Shown piece by piece: positions 17,508-26,106 of a stretch of DNA of 64,000 bases (position 1 is the first letter of the stretch; each line of letters begins with the position of its first letter). The DNA lies in assembly GCF_000385375.1 (NCBI RefSeq), contig NZ_ARVV01000001.1:2170001-2234000 (forward strand), in the 5' to 3' direction. The notes under the pieces were generated by a model, which was given only the letters and a program-made list of their open reading frames with translations, ran no database searches and was not told the origin of the DNA. The position numbers and the translations under genes were made by a program. The DNA is from Methyloversatilis discipulorum. Its GTDB lineage: Bacteria; Pseudomonadota; Gammaproteobacteria; Burkholderiales; Rhodocyclaceae.

Positions 17508-18446
17508 ATGGCACGCCCCAAGAAAGCCGAAGTCGAGGCCGTCGAAACAGGTATCGACACGCCGCAGGCCACGCATGCGCTGCAGACGCTGCAGCAGTCC
17601 GGCGCGGCGATGATCAATCAGGTCGCGCAGCAGCTTGAACAGGCCGAGTACAGCCGATCCGCAGCGATCACCACGATTCAGGGGCTGATGGCGAACGCCA
17701 GCCTGGTCATGTACGAAATCGGCCGCGTGCTGTGCTGGGTGCGCGCCAACGAGCCGGCGGAAGAGTTCGTCGCGTTGCTCGATCAGGTCGGTATGGAAAA
17801 GCGCCTGGCACAGAAGCTGATGCAGACCTTCCGCAAGTTCAGCGCAGCGCTGACGGGCGAACAGCGCAACAGCGTGCTCGGCCTGGGCCGCAGCAAGCTG
17901 CTCGAACTGGTCGCGCTCGACGACGAAGAGCTGCAGGCGGTGGCCGACGGCGACAGCGATCTGGGCACCATCGACGAAATCGACGCGATGAGCACCAGCG
18001 AGTTGCGCGCCGCCATCCGCAGAGAGCGTGAGAAGGGCATCGCCGAGGCCGAAGCGAAGGACCGGCGCCTGAGCGATCGCAATCAGCGCATCGAGAAGCT
18101 GGAAGATGAGCTGGAAAAGCTGCAGCACGGCACGAAGGACGAGAGGGTACGCGCCGCCCGCGCGGCCGATCGCCACGCCGTCGAGCAGGTGCAGGGCGCC
18201 ACGCTCGCGCTGCTGGCGCAGGTCGAGGCCTTCGATGTGGCGATCGCCGACATCCTGGCGCACGCGTCACAAGGCGGCGGAAACGCCGTCAGCCTTCGCC
18301 GCATCGCGACGGACAGCTTGAACTTCGCCTTCCAGCGCATCGCCGATATCGCACGCGAGCGTGAGATGGACGTGGACTTCCAGGCCGTGGTCGAACCCGA
18401 GTGGCTGAGCGCCGTCGAGGGTATGTCCAAGGGCGTCGGGGCCTGA
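17508..18446 (+). CDS. Early phage protein with central coiled coil
   Basis: The 312-residue protein has an N-terminal helical region (residues about 20-115; SRSAAITTIQGLMANASLVMYEIGRVLCWVR, MEKRLAQKLMQTFRKFSAAL) resembling DUF3102-like proteins of mobile elements, and a long charged coiled coil (about 165-215; ELRAAIRREREKGIAEAEAKDRRL...). It ends one base before the transposase start. This position just before A is typical of an accessory replication/transposition factor in B3-like phages, but the function is not established. Confidence 0.6.
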   Translation: MARPKKAEVEAVETGIDTPQATHALQTLQQSGAAMINQVAQQLEQAEYSRSAAITTIQGLMANASLVMYEIGRVLCWVRANEPAEEFVALLDQVGMEKRLAQKLMQTFRKFSAALTGEQRNSVLGLGRSKLLELVALDDEELQAVADGDSDLGTIDEIDAMSTSELRAAIRREREKGIAEAEAKDRRLSDRNQRIEKLEDELEKLQHGTKDERVRAARAADRHAVEQVQGATLALLAQVEAFDVAIADILAHASQGGGNAVSLRRIATDSLNFAFQRIADIAREREMDVDFQAVVEPEWLSAVEGMSKGVGA

Positions 18447-18447
18447 C

Positions 18448-20211
18448 ATGCACGCCGCCGACCTCGCCATCATCGACCTGCTGCGCGCCTACGCCACGCG
18501 CATCGCCAGCGCCGGGCACGGGGCGAAGAATGCCATCGTCGCCGAGGCGTGCGAGCGCCTGCAGATGAGCCAGGCCACGCTGTACAAGCGCATGGGCGAA
18601 CTGGGGCTGACGCGCGCACGGAAGCGGCGCAGCGACGCCGGCACCACGCGCGTTCCGGCAGAGGTGGCGCGAATCGGCGGCGGTCTGGTGGCGCTGGCCA
18701 CCCGCGCGAACGGCAAGCGCACCATGACGATCAAGGGTGCGGCCCGGCAGTTGATCGCAAACGGACTCGGCGCGGTGGATGAAGACACCGGCGAAGTGGT
18801 CAGCTTTTCCACCAGCACGCTTTCGCGCGCGATGCGCCTGCATCAGTGCCACCCCGATCAGCTCGCCGTGCCGAGCGCACACACCAACCTGGTGAGCCTG
18901 CACCCTAACCACGTGTGGCAGGTCGATTGCTCGGTGTGCGTCATCTTCTACGCGCCGGAAGGCGGGCTGCGCGTGAAGGCCATCGACGACACGGACGTCT
19001 ACAAGAACAAGCCCGACGCGGTCGCCCGTGTGGCGCGCGACCTGTGTTTGCGCTGGGCCATCGTCGACCACACCAGCGGCGCGTTCTACAGCGACTACCA
19101 CGCCGGCGCGGAAGACTCGACCAGCTTCAACGAGTTCTTCATCCGCGCCATCCAGCAGCGCGCCGGTCAGCCCTTTCACGGCGTGCCGCGCATCCTGATG
19201 CTTGACCCCGGTGCAGCAGCGCGTGCCGCCACCAGCCGCAACCTGCTGGAGCGCCTGGGCGTGCAGGTGATCCAGCACCGCCCGAAGAATCCGCGCGCCA
19301 AGGGCATGGTCGAGGGCCTGCACAACCTGATCGAGCGCGAGTTCGAAGGCCTGCTGCGTCAGTGGAAGCCGGCCGACATCGATGATCTGAACACCTGGCA
19401 TCACCGCTGGCGCGTCGCCTACTGCGCGACCGAACGCCATAGCCGGCACGGCATGACGCGCTTCGGCGCCTGGACACGCATCCGCGAAGACCAACTCGTA
19501 CTGGCGCCGCCGGTCGAGTTGTGCCGCGAGCTGGTGGTGTCGCGCCCGGTCGAGCGCACGGTGACCGGTGACCTGTCGATCAGCTACGCCTGCCCCGGCC
19601 ACAAGAGCGCGATCTACACCCTGCGCCACCTGCCCGACGTGTATCCCAAGCAGAAGGTGCGCGTGGTGGTCAATGCCTACCGCCTGCCGGATGTCGATGT
19701 ACTGGTCGATGCGCCCGACGGCACGGTGGCCACCTACACCGTGTCACCGGCCGAGCTGAACGAGTACGGCTTCATCGCCGCCGGCGCCGTGATCGGTGAG
19801 GGCTACAAGGCCGCGCCGAAAAACGAGGCGCAGCGCCAGCTCGACCGCATCGCGCAAGAGGCCTACGGCCTGCCCAGCATGGATGACGCCAAGCGCCAGC
19901 GCGCGCAGCGCACCGCCTTCACCGGCGACGGCGGCATCACGCTGAACCCGTTCGCTCATATCGAAAGCGCCCAGTTGCCTGCCTACCTGCCCAAGCGCGG
20001 GCGCGAGCACGGCGCGCAGATCGCCGCGCGCGACCTACCGAACGTCGAGATCACGCAGGCCGTGCGACGGCTGCGCACGGCGGGGGACAAAAGCAGCGAT
20101 CTGTATGCGCGCCTGTCGGCGCAGTTCGGCGATGGCTTCGTGCCGGCCGACTGGCTGCAGGCGGAGGTGGATGCACTGCGCGGCGCCGAGCGCCAGCAGG
20201 CAACGGGCTGA
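18448..20211 (+). CDS. Mu-like DDE transposase A
   Basis: The 587-residue protein catalyses strand transfer for integration and replicative transposition. An N-terminal HTH (MSQATLYKRMGELGLTRARK) binds ends or enhancer, and the rve core holds the catalytic triad: D160 in WQVDCS, D253 in LMLDPGAA and E289 in KGMVEGLHNLIE. The beta-barrel region follows (about 350-450), and the C-terminal tail should contact B. Length is slightly below MuA (663). It lies between the coiled-coil protein and the B gene, separated from B by a structured leader. All catalytic residues are intact. Confidence 0.95.
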   Translation: MHAADLAIIDLLRAYATRIASAGHGAKNAIVAEACERLQMSQATLYKRMGELGLTRARKRRSDAGTTRVPAEVARIGGGLVALATRANGKRTMTIKGAARQLIANGLGAVDEDTGEVVSFSTSTLSRAMRLHQCHPDQLAVPSAHTNLVSLHPNHVWQVDCSVCVIFYAPEGGLRVKAIDDTDVYKNKPDAVARVARDLCLRWAIVDHTSGAFYSDYHAGAEDSTSFNEFFIRAIQQRAGQPFHGVPRILMLDPGAAARAATSRNLLERLGVQVIQHRPKNPRAKGMVEGLHNLIEREFEGLLRQWKPADIDDLNTWHHRWRVAYCATERHSRHGMTRFGAWTRIREDQLVLAPPVELCRELVVSRPVERTVTGDLSISYACPGHKSAIYTLRHLPDVYPKQKVRVVVNAYRLPDVDVLVDAPDGTVATYTVSPAELNEYGFIAAGAVIGEGYKAAPKNEAQRQLDRIAQEAYGLPSMDDAKRQRAQRTAFTGDGGITLNPFAHIESAQLPAYLPKRGREHGAQIAARDLPNVEITQAVRRLRTAGDKSSDLYARLSAQFGDGFVPADWLQAEVDALRGAERQQATG

Positions 20212-20226
20212 GCCCGGAAGGAATTC

Positions 20227-20307
20227 GGCCCCGGTGCTGCGAACACCGGGGCCGAGGGTGGGCGGATTGCGATTGCAAGCGAACTTGCACCAGATCGCAA
20301 ACCGCCC
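20227..20307 (+). promoter_or_regulatory. Two strong RNA/DNA secondary structures in the leader of B
   Basis: A 10-bp perfect stem, GGCCCCGGTG / CACCGGGGCC, with loop CTGCGAA spans 20227-20253. A second structure at 20260-20307 has an outer stem GGGCGG-A-TTGCGAT / ATCGCAA-A-CCGCCC (13 pairs, one A.A mismatch) enclosing TGCAAG-CGAA-CTTGCA, a 6-bp stem with a CGAA tetraloop, and a CCAG bulge. Neither has a T-run, so they are not simple terminators. They sit 29 bp before the GTG of B and could control its expression or form a small RNA. Confidence 0.6.
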
Positions 20308-20336
20308 GGACTGCAACGACGACGAGAGGTTACCAC

Positions 20337-21602
20337 GTGAGCACACACACATTGCGGGCCATCCCGACACCGGCCGGTACCGCCTACATCAACCCGAATC
20401 TTGAATGGACGCGTCCGATGAAGCTGCGCGAAGTCATGACCGCCAACGGCATATCTCACAGCATGTTGCGCCTGGCAATCCGCGGCACTGACGGCGAGCT
20501 GCTGGCGCGATCCACCGTAACCACCATCCTCAGCCGCGATGTGTGGCCGCAGCGCACTCCGCGCGAATGGATCGAAAAGCAGATCCGCGACTACCTGCGC
20601 AGCCGCGGCCTGGCCGAGGCCGATCACGCCGATCTGTTCGGAAGCGAGATCGACGCCGCGCCCGACCTTTCGCGCATCCGTCCGCGCAAGAACGAGTACC
20701 CCGTCCCCGATCAGGAATTCAACGCCCCGGAGCCCGCCATGCTGTCACCCCAAGCCCGCAAGCACTTCTCGATGTTCCGCGAGCCGTTCCCGCAAGACCT
20801 TCACGGCGCCGATGAAGTGTTCCTCGGCCCCGATCAGCTGTACGCCAATGAAGCGCTGTGGGATGCAGTCAAGAACAACCGCCTGTTCGCGCTGGTCGGC
20901 GAGTCCGGCGCCGGCAAATCCACGCTGATCGACCTGCTGCGCGACCGCATCCAGCGCGAGCAACTGCCGGTGCGTCTGCTCAACGTCAGCACGCCGGACA
21001 AGAGCGAAGTGCGCGGCCGGGCGGTGCTCGAAGCCATCGTGCGCGATCTGGACTCTGACGCGAAGATACCGTCGAGCAACGAAACGCTGAGCCGGCTTGC
21101 TCACAAGCTGCTCGCCGAGTCGGCCGAGGCCGGGCAGCACACGACGCTCATGTTCGAAGAGGCGCACGACCTCACGGTCGACGCCCTGAAGCTGCTCAAG
21201 CGCTTTCACGAGTTCAAGGTGGGTTGGCAGAAGCTGCTGTCCATCGTGCTCATCGGTCAGCCCGAGCTGACCAAGAAGCTCAACGCCAACGCCGCCGGCG
21301 TCGCCCGTGAAGTCGCTCGCCGCCTCGAAGTGCACACCCTGCTGCCGCTCGACAGCGACCTCGAAGACTTCGTCGCCCACCGGCTGAAGGTGATCAACGT
21401 CGACGCCAGCAAGGTGTTCGCCGCTGACGCCTATGACGCCGTGCGCCAGCGGCTTGTGGCGCTGGTCAGCGTCGGCCAGGCGAAAGAGCGCGTCTCGATG
21501 TGTTACCCGCTGCTGGTCGGCAACCTGCTCACCCGGGCTATGAACGAGGCTGCGCACCTGGGCGCCGCCAAGGTCGACGCCAACATCGTGCGGAGCTGCT
21601 GA
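20337..21602 (+). CDS. Mu B-like AAA+ ATPase, target-selection and transposition activator
   Basis: The 421-residue protein has an N-terminal HTH region (about 25-85), Walker A GESGAGKST at residues 188-196, Walker B LMFEEAHD at about 268-275 and a sensor segment IVLIGQPELTKKL. It belongs with MuB/TniB/ExeA-like ATPases, which form ATP-dependent filaments on DNA, deliver target DNA to A and give immunity near existing copies. The GTG at 20337 follows GAGAGG. It is longer than MuB (312) because of the extra N-terminal region. Confidence 0.92.
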   Translation: MSTHTLRAIPTPAGTAYINPNLEWTRPMKLREVMTANGISHSMLRLAIRGTDGELLARSTVTTILSRDVWPQRTPREWIEKQIRDYLRSRGLAEADHADLFGSEIDAAPDLSRIRPRKNEYPVPDQEFNAPEPAMLSPQARKHFSMFREPFPQDLHGADEVFLGPDQLYANEALWDAVKNNRLFALVGESGAGKSTLIDLLRDRIQREQLPVRLLNVSTPDKSEVRGRAVLEAIVRDLDSDAKIPSSNETLSRLAHKLLAESAEAGQHTTLMFEEAHDLTVDALKLLKRFHEFKVGWQKLLSIVLIGQPELTKKLNANAAGVAREVARRLEVHTLLPLDSDLEDFVAHRLKVINVDASKVFAADAYDAVRQRLVALVSVGQAKERVSMCYPLLVGNLLTRAMNEAAHLGAAKVDANIVRSC

Positions 21603-21603
21603 C

Positions 21604-21939
21604 ATGAGCGCCTCAGTCTCCTACGTGCGCCCGCAGCGCACCGTGCCCGAGCCGGTTTCGCCGCTCAACGGCGTGTTCCTGAACGCCACCATCGCCATCG
21701 CAGAAGCCGTCGGCGTACTGACCGACATGGGGCTGCGCATCATCAACGTGCAGATGGCATGGGGCGCGCTGCCGACCATCCACATCGCCGAATGCGAAGC
21801 GCTGCGTGAGCGCGTCGAGCGCGACGAAGCGGCGTACTACCACTGGTCGACCGACGAATCCACCGGCCGGCAGTTCCGTCACGGGCAGTTCCAGATCCGC
21901 GGCGTGCGCTGCATCTGGGTCGAGCAGATCGGTCACTGA
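21604..21939 (+). CDS. Early phage hypothetical protein
   Basis: The 111-residue product starts one base after the B stop. It has a hydrophobic helix (VFLNATIAIAEAVGVLTDMGLRI) and ends in an aromatic segment (GQFQIRGVRCIWVEQIGH). No domain is recognised. Its place directly after B suggests a link to transposition or early takeover. Confidence 0.6.
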   Translation: MSASVSYVRPQRTVPEPVSPLNGVFLNATIAIAEAVGVLTDMGLRIINVQMAWGALPTIHIAECEALRERVERDEAAYYHWSTDESTGRQFRHGQFQIRGVRCIWVEQIGH

Positions 21940-21954
21940 GCGAGGGCGACGGCG

Positions 21955-22713
21955 ATGGACGAGAGCAGAGGCGTCACCGAGCAACTGTGCGACTTCATCG
22001 CCGAACGTGGCGTTGCGCGCAGCACGGACATCTACGAGGCGTATCCGCACATCGGTACCAACCTGCACGGAATGCTCAAGAACCCATTGGGCAATGGCTA
22101 CCTGGTGAGTTGCAAGGTCACTGCGCCGGATCGCCGCGGCGTCATGCGCGAGATCGGCGAATTCCGCGTGAGCGAAAACGCCAAAGGCCGCAGCTACAAG
22201 GAATGGAAAGCCAAGTTCGACCCCGAAACGCGGGGCGATCTGAAGCCCGCCAAGCTGCCCCCGCGCGCCGCCGCTGCCCTCGCTGTCGCCGTCACGCGCG
22301 AAACGCTGACTTCCCCTCTCTCGCCCCGCGAAAAGGGCCGGATCGAGCGCGCTCAGCTCCGCCGCGACACCCTCGCCGCGCACATCAACCGGCCCGCCGT
22401 TCGCAGAACGACAGCCCCTCAGCCGGAGGTGGGGAAAAACACCGGCACTGCAGGATTGGTTACTCCAACGAGTGCACCTTTTACCGAGGCCTGCAGCGTT
22501 GCACCCACACCGTCCGCGGAGCGCGCCAACGCCACCGCGGACGGTGGCGACGAGATCACCGCAACCTGGTGCTTGCACAGCGACGGCTCGATGCAGCTTG
22601 CCAAGGACGGCATGAGCCTCACGCTCGCGCCGGCTGAAGCCCTGCGCTTCGCCCAGTTGTGCGGCCTGGTCACGCCCTACCTGGCCGACATCCGGCCGGT
22701 CGGCACGCACTGA
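21955..22713 (+). CDS. Early phage protein with N-terminal winged-helix region
   Basis: The 252-residue product begins with a wHTH-like region (VTEQLCDFIAERGVARSTDIYEAYPHIGTNLHGMLKN), then a long proline, alanine and threonine-rich linker (about 95-195) and a C-terminal alpha/beta stretch (TATWCLHSDGSMQLAKDG). No specific family is recognised. The linker suggests two tethered domains. Confidence 0.6.
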   Translation: MDESRGVTEQLCDFIAERGVARSTDIYEAYPHIGTNLHGMLKNPLGNGYLVSCKVTAPDRRGVMREIGEFRVSENAKGRSYKEWKAKFDPETRGDLKPAKLPPRAAAALAVAVTRETLTSPLSPREKGRIERAQLRRDTLAAHINRPAVRRTTAPQPEVGKNTGTAGLVTPTSAPFTEACSVAPTPSAERANATADGGDEITATWCLHSDGSMQLAKDGMSLTLAPAEALRFAQLCGLVTPYLADIRPVGTH

Positions 22714-22723
22714 GGAACCCGCC

Positions 22724-23080
22724 ATGTCCCAGTCCAAGCAAGCCAATCAGCCACGCATCGCAACCAAGAGCGATCTGCTCGCCAGCCTCGCGCAGAACGG
22801 CAACAGCGGCGCGCAACGCGGCGTCACCGCGCGCCGCCTGTGCGCCCGCCTGGGCTGCCACGAGCGCCACCTGCGCACGCTCATCACCGAGCTGCGCGAA
22901 GACGGCATCGCAGTCTGCGGCACCCCGCGTGACGGCTACTACATCGCCATCCGCGCCAGCGAAGTGGAAGACACCTGCCGCTTCCTGCGCGCCCGCGCCA
23001 TGAAGAGCCTGCAGCTCGAAGCCCGGCTGCGTCACATCCCGTTGCCCGAGCTGCTGGGCCAGCTTCGCCTGGAGACCTGA
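22724..23080 (+). CDS. Small winged-helix phage protein
   Basis: The 118-residue product contains a helix-turn-helix pattern (GVTARRLCARLGCHERHLRTLITELREDGIAVCGTPRDGYYIA), matching the wHTH used by many phage early regulators, followed by a helical tail. No further function can be assigned. It lies 10 bp after its neighbour within the continuous early operon. Confidence 0.65.
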   Translation: MSQSKQANQPRIATKSDLLASLAQNGNSGAQRGVTARRLCARLGCHERHLRTLITELREDGIAVCGTPRDGYYIAIRASEVEDTCRFLRARAMKSLQLEARLRHIPLPELLGQLRLET

Positions 23081-23084
23081 AGAC

Positions 23085-23339
23085 ATGAGCACCGAGAACA
23101 CGAAGCACCCGCTGATCGGTCGCCGGGTGCGCGTATCGCACCAGGCGCGGCACTACCCGAACCGCTTCGGCGTCGTCGTGAAAGTGCTGGGCGACGACAG
23201 CCTGATGGTCAGCCTCGACGCCTACAAGCGCGCCCCCGCGCGCCGCCAGGCCTACCGACTGACCGACCTGATTGTTCAACCCCTGTATCAACCCGAACAA
23301 GGAAACGACCATGAGCAAGAAAACCGCACCCACGCCTGA
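23085..23339 (+). CDS. Early phage protein, SH3-like
   Basis: The 84-residue product is beta-rich (LIGRRVRVSHQARHYPNRFGVVVKVLGDDSLMVSLDAYKR), consistent with a small SH3-like barrel. Its last 29 bases overlap the Gam gene. The exact role is unknown. Confidence 0.55.
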   Translation: MSTENTKHPLIGRRVRVSHQARHYPNRFGVVVKVLGDDSLMVSLDAYKRAPARRQAYRLTDLIVQPLYQPEQGNDHEQENRTHA

Positions 23340-23928
23340 ACTCGTCGCCATTCGCGAAGCCGCCCAGCGCCTCGCCATTGCCAACCGCGAACTGACCGTG
23401 CGTGCCGAGATGCAGCAGCGCGAGCTGGCCGCCGCCGTCGCCCCCATCGCCGAGAAGCACCGCGCCGGCATCGACGAAGCCGCTCAAGCCCGCGCCGAGG
23501 CCGAGGCCGCGCTGGATGCGCTGCTCAAGGCCTCGCCGAGCCTCTTCATGTCACCGCGCAGCGTGACGGTCGATGGCGTGAAGTGCGGCTATCGCAAGGA
23601 AGAAGACTCGCTGGACTGGGGCGACGAAGACCTGGTGATCAAGCGCATCGAAGATCTGCACCCCGAGCTGTACGACCTGCTGGTGCGCGAGAAGAAGACG
23701 CTGGTGGCCGACGCGCTCGCCCAGCTCGAACCGCGCCAGCTTGCCCACATCGGTGTCCGCCTGGTCAGCGGTGCCGACCGGTGCTTCATCAGCATCGGCG
23801 ACAGCGACGTCGACAAGCTTGTGAAGGCCATCCTCTCCGACGCCCAGCGCCGCGTCGCCGACGACGACAAGCCGGCGAAGAAGCGAGGCAAGGCCACCGC
23901 CAAACCCCGCACCCGCGAGGTGGCGTGA
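23311..23928 (+). CDS. gam: Gam-like host-nuclease inhibitor
   Basis: The 205-residue protein resembles Mu Gam, which binds double-stranded DNA ends as a Ku-like dimer and blocks RecBCD-type exonucleases. A long N-terminal coiled coil (about 10-65) leads to the DNA-end domain with SLFMSPRSVTVDGVKCGYRK and LVREKKTLVADAL, and a basic C-terminal tail (KKRGKATAKPRTRE). The ATG at 23311 follows AAGGAAACGACC; an upstream in-frame TTG was rejected. Length is close to Mu Gam (174) plus the tail. Confidence 0.88.
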   Translation: MSKKTAPTPELVAIREAAQRLAIANRELTVRAEMQQRELAAAVAPIAEKHRAGIDEAAQARAEAEAALDALLKASPSLFMSPRSVTVDGVKCGYRKEEDSLDWGDEDLVIKRIEDLHPELYDLLVREKKTLVADALAQLEPRQLAHIGVRLVSGADRCFISIGDSDVDKLVKAILSDAQRRVADDDKPAKKRGKATAKPRTREVA

Positions 23929-24164
23929 TGCCCGGCGCCTACATCGACACCTACCGCGAGCCCGGCGTGATCGCGCGCGTGCGCCAGCGGCTGGCTGTGT
24001 GGCGCATCCGCCGCCGCATCGAAGAGCTGCGCGCCGCCACCGAAATCGGCCGCGAAATGATCCGCAACGACGAAGCGCTCATCGCGCGGCAGGAAGAGCA
24101 GATCGCCGCGCTCAAGGGCGAACTGCTGCAACTCGGAGGGCTGACGACATGCGAGAAGTCCTGA
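23928..24164 (+). CDS. Small coiled-coil phage protein
   Basis: The 78-residue product starts at an ATG overlapping the gam stop (TGATG). It is mostly a charged helix (RRRIEELRAATEIGREMIRNDEALIARQEEQIAALKGELLQL), compatible with a coiled coil. Function is unknown. Confidence 0.6.
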   Translation: MPGAYIDTYREPGVIARVRQRLAVWRIRRRIEELRAATEIGREMIRNDEALIARQEEQIAALKGELLQLGGLTTCEKS

Positions 24165-24403
24165 ACCTGATGGTCGAGGTGCCGCTGTGGGCCATCGCAG
24201 TGTTCGGCCTCATCGGCCTGCTGCTCATCGGCCTTGACGGCTGGCGCGCCCAGCAGTGGCAGCACCTCGCCATCCTCGCCGCCCGCATCGGCACCCGCCC
24301 GGCCGACACGCTGCCCGACCCGGCCGGCGCCCTCGACGCCGCCGCTGAATCTGTTTCAACCCCGCCGGGCGACCGGCCAACCACCAGGAGCACCACAGCA
24401 TGA
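24149..24403 (+). CDS. Small single-pass membrane phage protein
   Basis: The 84-residue product has one clear membrane helix (VPLWAIAVFGLIGLLLIGL, about 11-29) and a soluble tail with a proline and threonine-rich end. It overlaps genes on both sides. It may act on the host envelope early in infection, but this is inference. Confidence 0.6.
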   Translation: MREVLNLMVEVPLWAIAVFGLIGLLLIGLDGWRAQQWQHLAILAARIGTRPADTLPDPAGALDAAAESVSTPPGDRPTTRSTTA

Positions 24404-24672
24404 ACCAGCAAGAACTGACCCGCACCGTATCGGAAGTGTCCGGCCACTCGAAGAAGGACGTCGATCACATCCTGAAAACCCTGGGCGAAGTCGTCACCGC
24501 CAACGTGGCCGACGAAGAGATCACCTTGCCCGGCATCGGCAAGCTGAAACCCAAGACGCGCGCCGCTCGCGCCGGCCGCAACCCGGCCACCGGCGAAGAG
24601 GTGCAGATCCCCGAGAAGGTCACCGTCGCGTTCAAGCCGGCGAAACCACTTATCGACGCGCTGAACGGCTGA
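24400..24672 (+). CDS. HU-family DNA-binding protein
   Basis: The 90-residue protein is the normal HU/IHF length: MNQQELTRTVSEVSGHSKKDVDHILKTL forms the helical base, ITLPGIGKLKPKTRAARAGRNPATGEEV the beta arm with the conserved GRNP tip, and VAFKPAKPLIDALNG the closing helix. A phage-encoded HU probably aids transpososome assembly, which in Mu depends on host HU and IHF. It is followed by a terminator-like hairpin. Confidence 0.93.
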   Translation: MNQQELTRTVSEVSGHSKKDVDHILKTLGEVVTANVADEEITLPGIGKLKPKTRAARAGRNPATGEEVQIPEKVTVAFKPAKPLIDALNG

Positions 24673-24689
24673 GCACCGCTGACCCCAGC

Positions 24690-24715
24690 GTGAAGCCTCG
24701 CGTGCGGGGCTTCAC
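24690..24715 (+). terminator. Stem-loop after the HU gene
   Basis: GTGAAGCC (24690-24697) pairs with GGCTTCAC (24708-24715) around a ten-base loop. There is no T-run, so termination would be partial or factor-dependent. It divides the early region into two blocks. Confidence 0.45.
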
Positions 24716-24744
24716 GGTGATCAGACAGACGAAAGGAGAAGGCG

Positions 24745-25035
24745 ATGTACTCGTTTGACAGTGGTGGTTTGGTGGCGGTCGTTGTGATGTGCTTCATGGT
24801 CGGCATGGTCGGCCGCTGGGTGGTGATGGGCGAGCTGCCGGTGATCTGGGCGGCGTTGAAGGCACTGGTCGGGCGACGAGGCGAGAAGGACATGTACTCG
24901 TTCCGCAATGGCGAACTGATCGCACTCGTGCTGGTGTTCGTGCTGCTCGGCATCGTCGCTGGCTGGGCGTTTCGCGAAGGCCTGCCGCTGCTGTGGGAAG
25001 TGGTGAAGCCGTGGATTCATGAGGTGACGCGATGA
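24745..25035 (+). CDS. Two-helix membrane protein made of an internal tandem duplication
   Basis: The 96-residue protein is two copies of one unit. Residues 1-49 (MYSFDSGGLVAVVVMCFMV...GELPVIWAALKAL) align with residues 50-96 (MYSFRNGELIALVLVFVLL...EGLPLLWEVVKPW). Each unit has an MYSF start, one membrane helix and a tryptophan-containing amphipathic segment. The second MYSF could be a fused start codon of a former separate gene. Function is unknown. The ribosome site is AAAGGAGAAGGCG. Confidence 0.65.
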   Translation: MYSFDSGGLVAVVVMCFMVGMVGRWVVMGELPVIWAALKALVGRRGEKDMYSFRNGELIALVLVFVLLGIVAGWAFREGLPLLWEVVKPWIHEVTR

Positions 25036-25286
25036 GCGATCGCACTCTCGAACAGAGCCGCGCCATTCTGCTGAAGCTCAATCAGCTACAGGCCATCGCG
25101 CAGAAGCAGGACGTGGCATCGGCGGATGCCCATGAGGCGAACACCCGCTGGAATGAAGCGCGCAAGGAGTACGCGGCTCGCTGGTCCGAGTTCGTCGCGG
25201 AGCACGGTGAAGCCGAAGCGCCGCAATGGTTTGAAGCGCTGCGCGGCCCGAAGCCGGTCCTGTCTGCTCGCGAAGGAGGCCTGTGA
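25032..25286 (+). CDS. Early phage hypothetical protein
   Basis: The 84-residue product is helical and charged (RTLEQSRAILLKLNQLQAIAQKQ; ARKEYAARWSEFVAEHG). It overlaps the previous gene by four bases. No family is recognised. Confidence 0.55.
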   Translation: MSDRTLEQSRAILLKLNQLQAIAQKQDVASADAHEANTRWNEARKEYAARWSEFVAEHGEAEAPQWFEALRGPKPVLSAREGGL

Positions 25287-25714
25287 TGGGAATCGACTCT
25301 GAAAGCCTGGCGCTGACCTGCAGTTGCCGCGCTGAGTTGCAGGCGAAGCTGGCCGAGCAATACGCAGTGCTGAACCCGGACGCCAGCAACATCCGGGCGG
25401 ACCTGATGGGCTACGCATTCGGCGCGAGCAAGACGCTGAATCTGGTCGAGATGGGCGCGATGGATGTGCAGTACTCCGGTGAATGGAAACTGAAGTCGGG
25501 CGCTATGAAACCCAGAACCTACAAGGCGCGGATGTTCTTCGCGTACTGCCCCTTCTGCGGCCGGAAAGCGGGCGTCGAGCGCCCCGTTACCTACGAGGTG
25601 CAGTCCGTCCAGTACCTGGCCGGAGAACTGCGCCTGAAGACGGTCGATGACGCTGAGGTTCCTCAGCTGATCGAGGCCGGCATGCGCGTGGAGTTGCGGA
25701 AAGGCGGTGCGTGA
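25286..25714 (+). CDS. Early phage protein with cysteine pairs
   Basis: The 142-residue product has a CSC near the start, and CPFCG (about residue 88) forms a knuckle that could bind zinc. The central part (FGASKTLNLVEMGAMDVQYSGEWKL) is unassigned. ATG 25286 was chosen over a GTG one codon earlier. Function is unknown. Confidence 0.55.
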   Translation: MGIDSESLALTCSCRAELQAKLAEQYAVLNPDASNIRADLMGYAFGASKTLNLVEMGAMDVQYSGEWKLKSGAMKPRTYKARMFFAYCPFCGRKAGVERPVTYEVQSVQYLAGELRLKTVDDAEVPQLIEAGMRVELRKGGA

Positions 25715-25716
25715 TC

Positions 25717-26106
25717 ATGGCCAGCTTCCTGCTCAACTTCCAACGCCAGTTCGCCCCGGCTGTGCTCGCCGGCGAGAAGTGCATGACCATCCGCGCCACG
25801 CGAAAGGACCGAAAGGTGCCCGAGGTCGGCGACGTGCTTGCGCTTTATACCGGCCTGCGCACGCGCGGCGCGCAGTTGCTGATGAAGACGCCTGCCACCT
25901 GCGTATGGCGAATCCGGATGGACTTCCAGGAGCGCATGGTGGTCGTGGATGGGGCGCGCCTTGATCACGACGCACTGCGGCTGCTCGCCCGCAACGACGG
26001 CTTCCAGTCGGTCGATGCCTTCTTCGACTTCTTCCGTGCCAGCGCTGAAGGCCCGCTGTTCGAGGGCTTTGCGCCCCACTGGAATCCGAAGGAGCGTCTG
26101 CAGTGA
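25717..26106 (+). CDS. ASCH/PUA-like domain phage protein
   Basis: The 129-residue protein has the hallmark of PUA-like ASCH proteins near the start: LLNFQRQFAPAVLAGEKCMTIRATR, followed by VPEVGDVLALYTGLRTRG and a short C-terminal helix. ASCH proteins are thought to bind modified nucleic acids. Similar small proteins are common in phage early regions; the precise role is unknown. Confidence 0.65.
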   Translation: MASFLLNFQRQFAPAVLAGEKCMTIRATRKDRKVPEVGDVLALYTGLRTRGAQLLMKTPATCVWRIRMDFQERMVVVDGARLDHDALRLLARNDGFQSVDAFFDFFRASAEGPLFEGFAPHWNPKERLQ

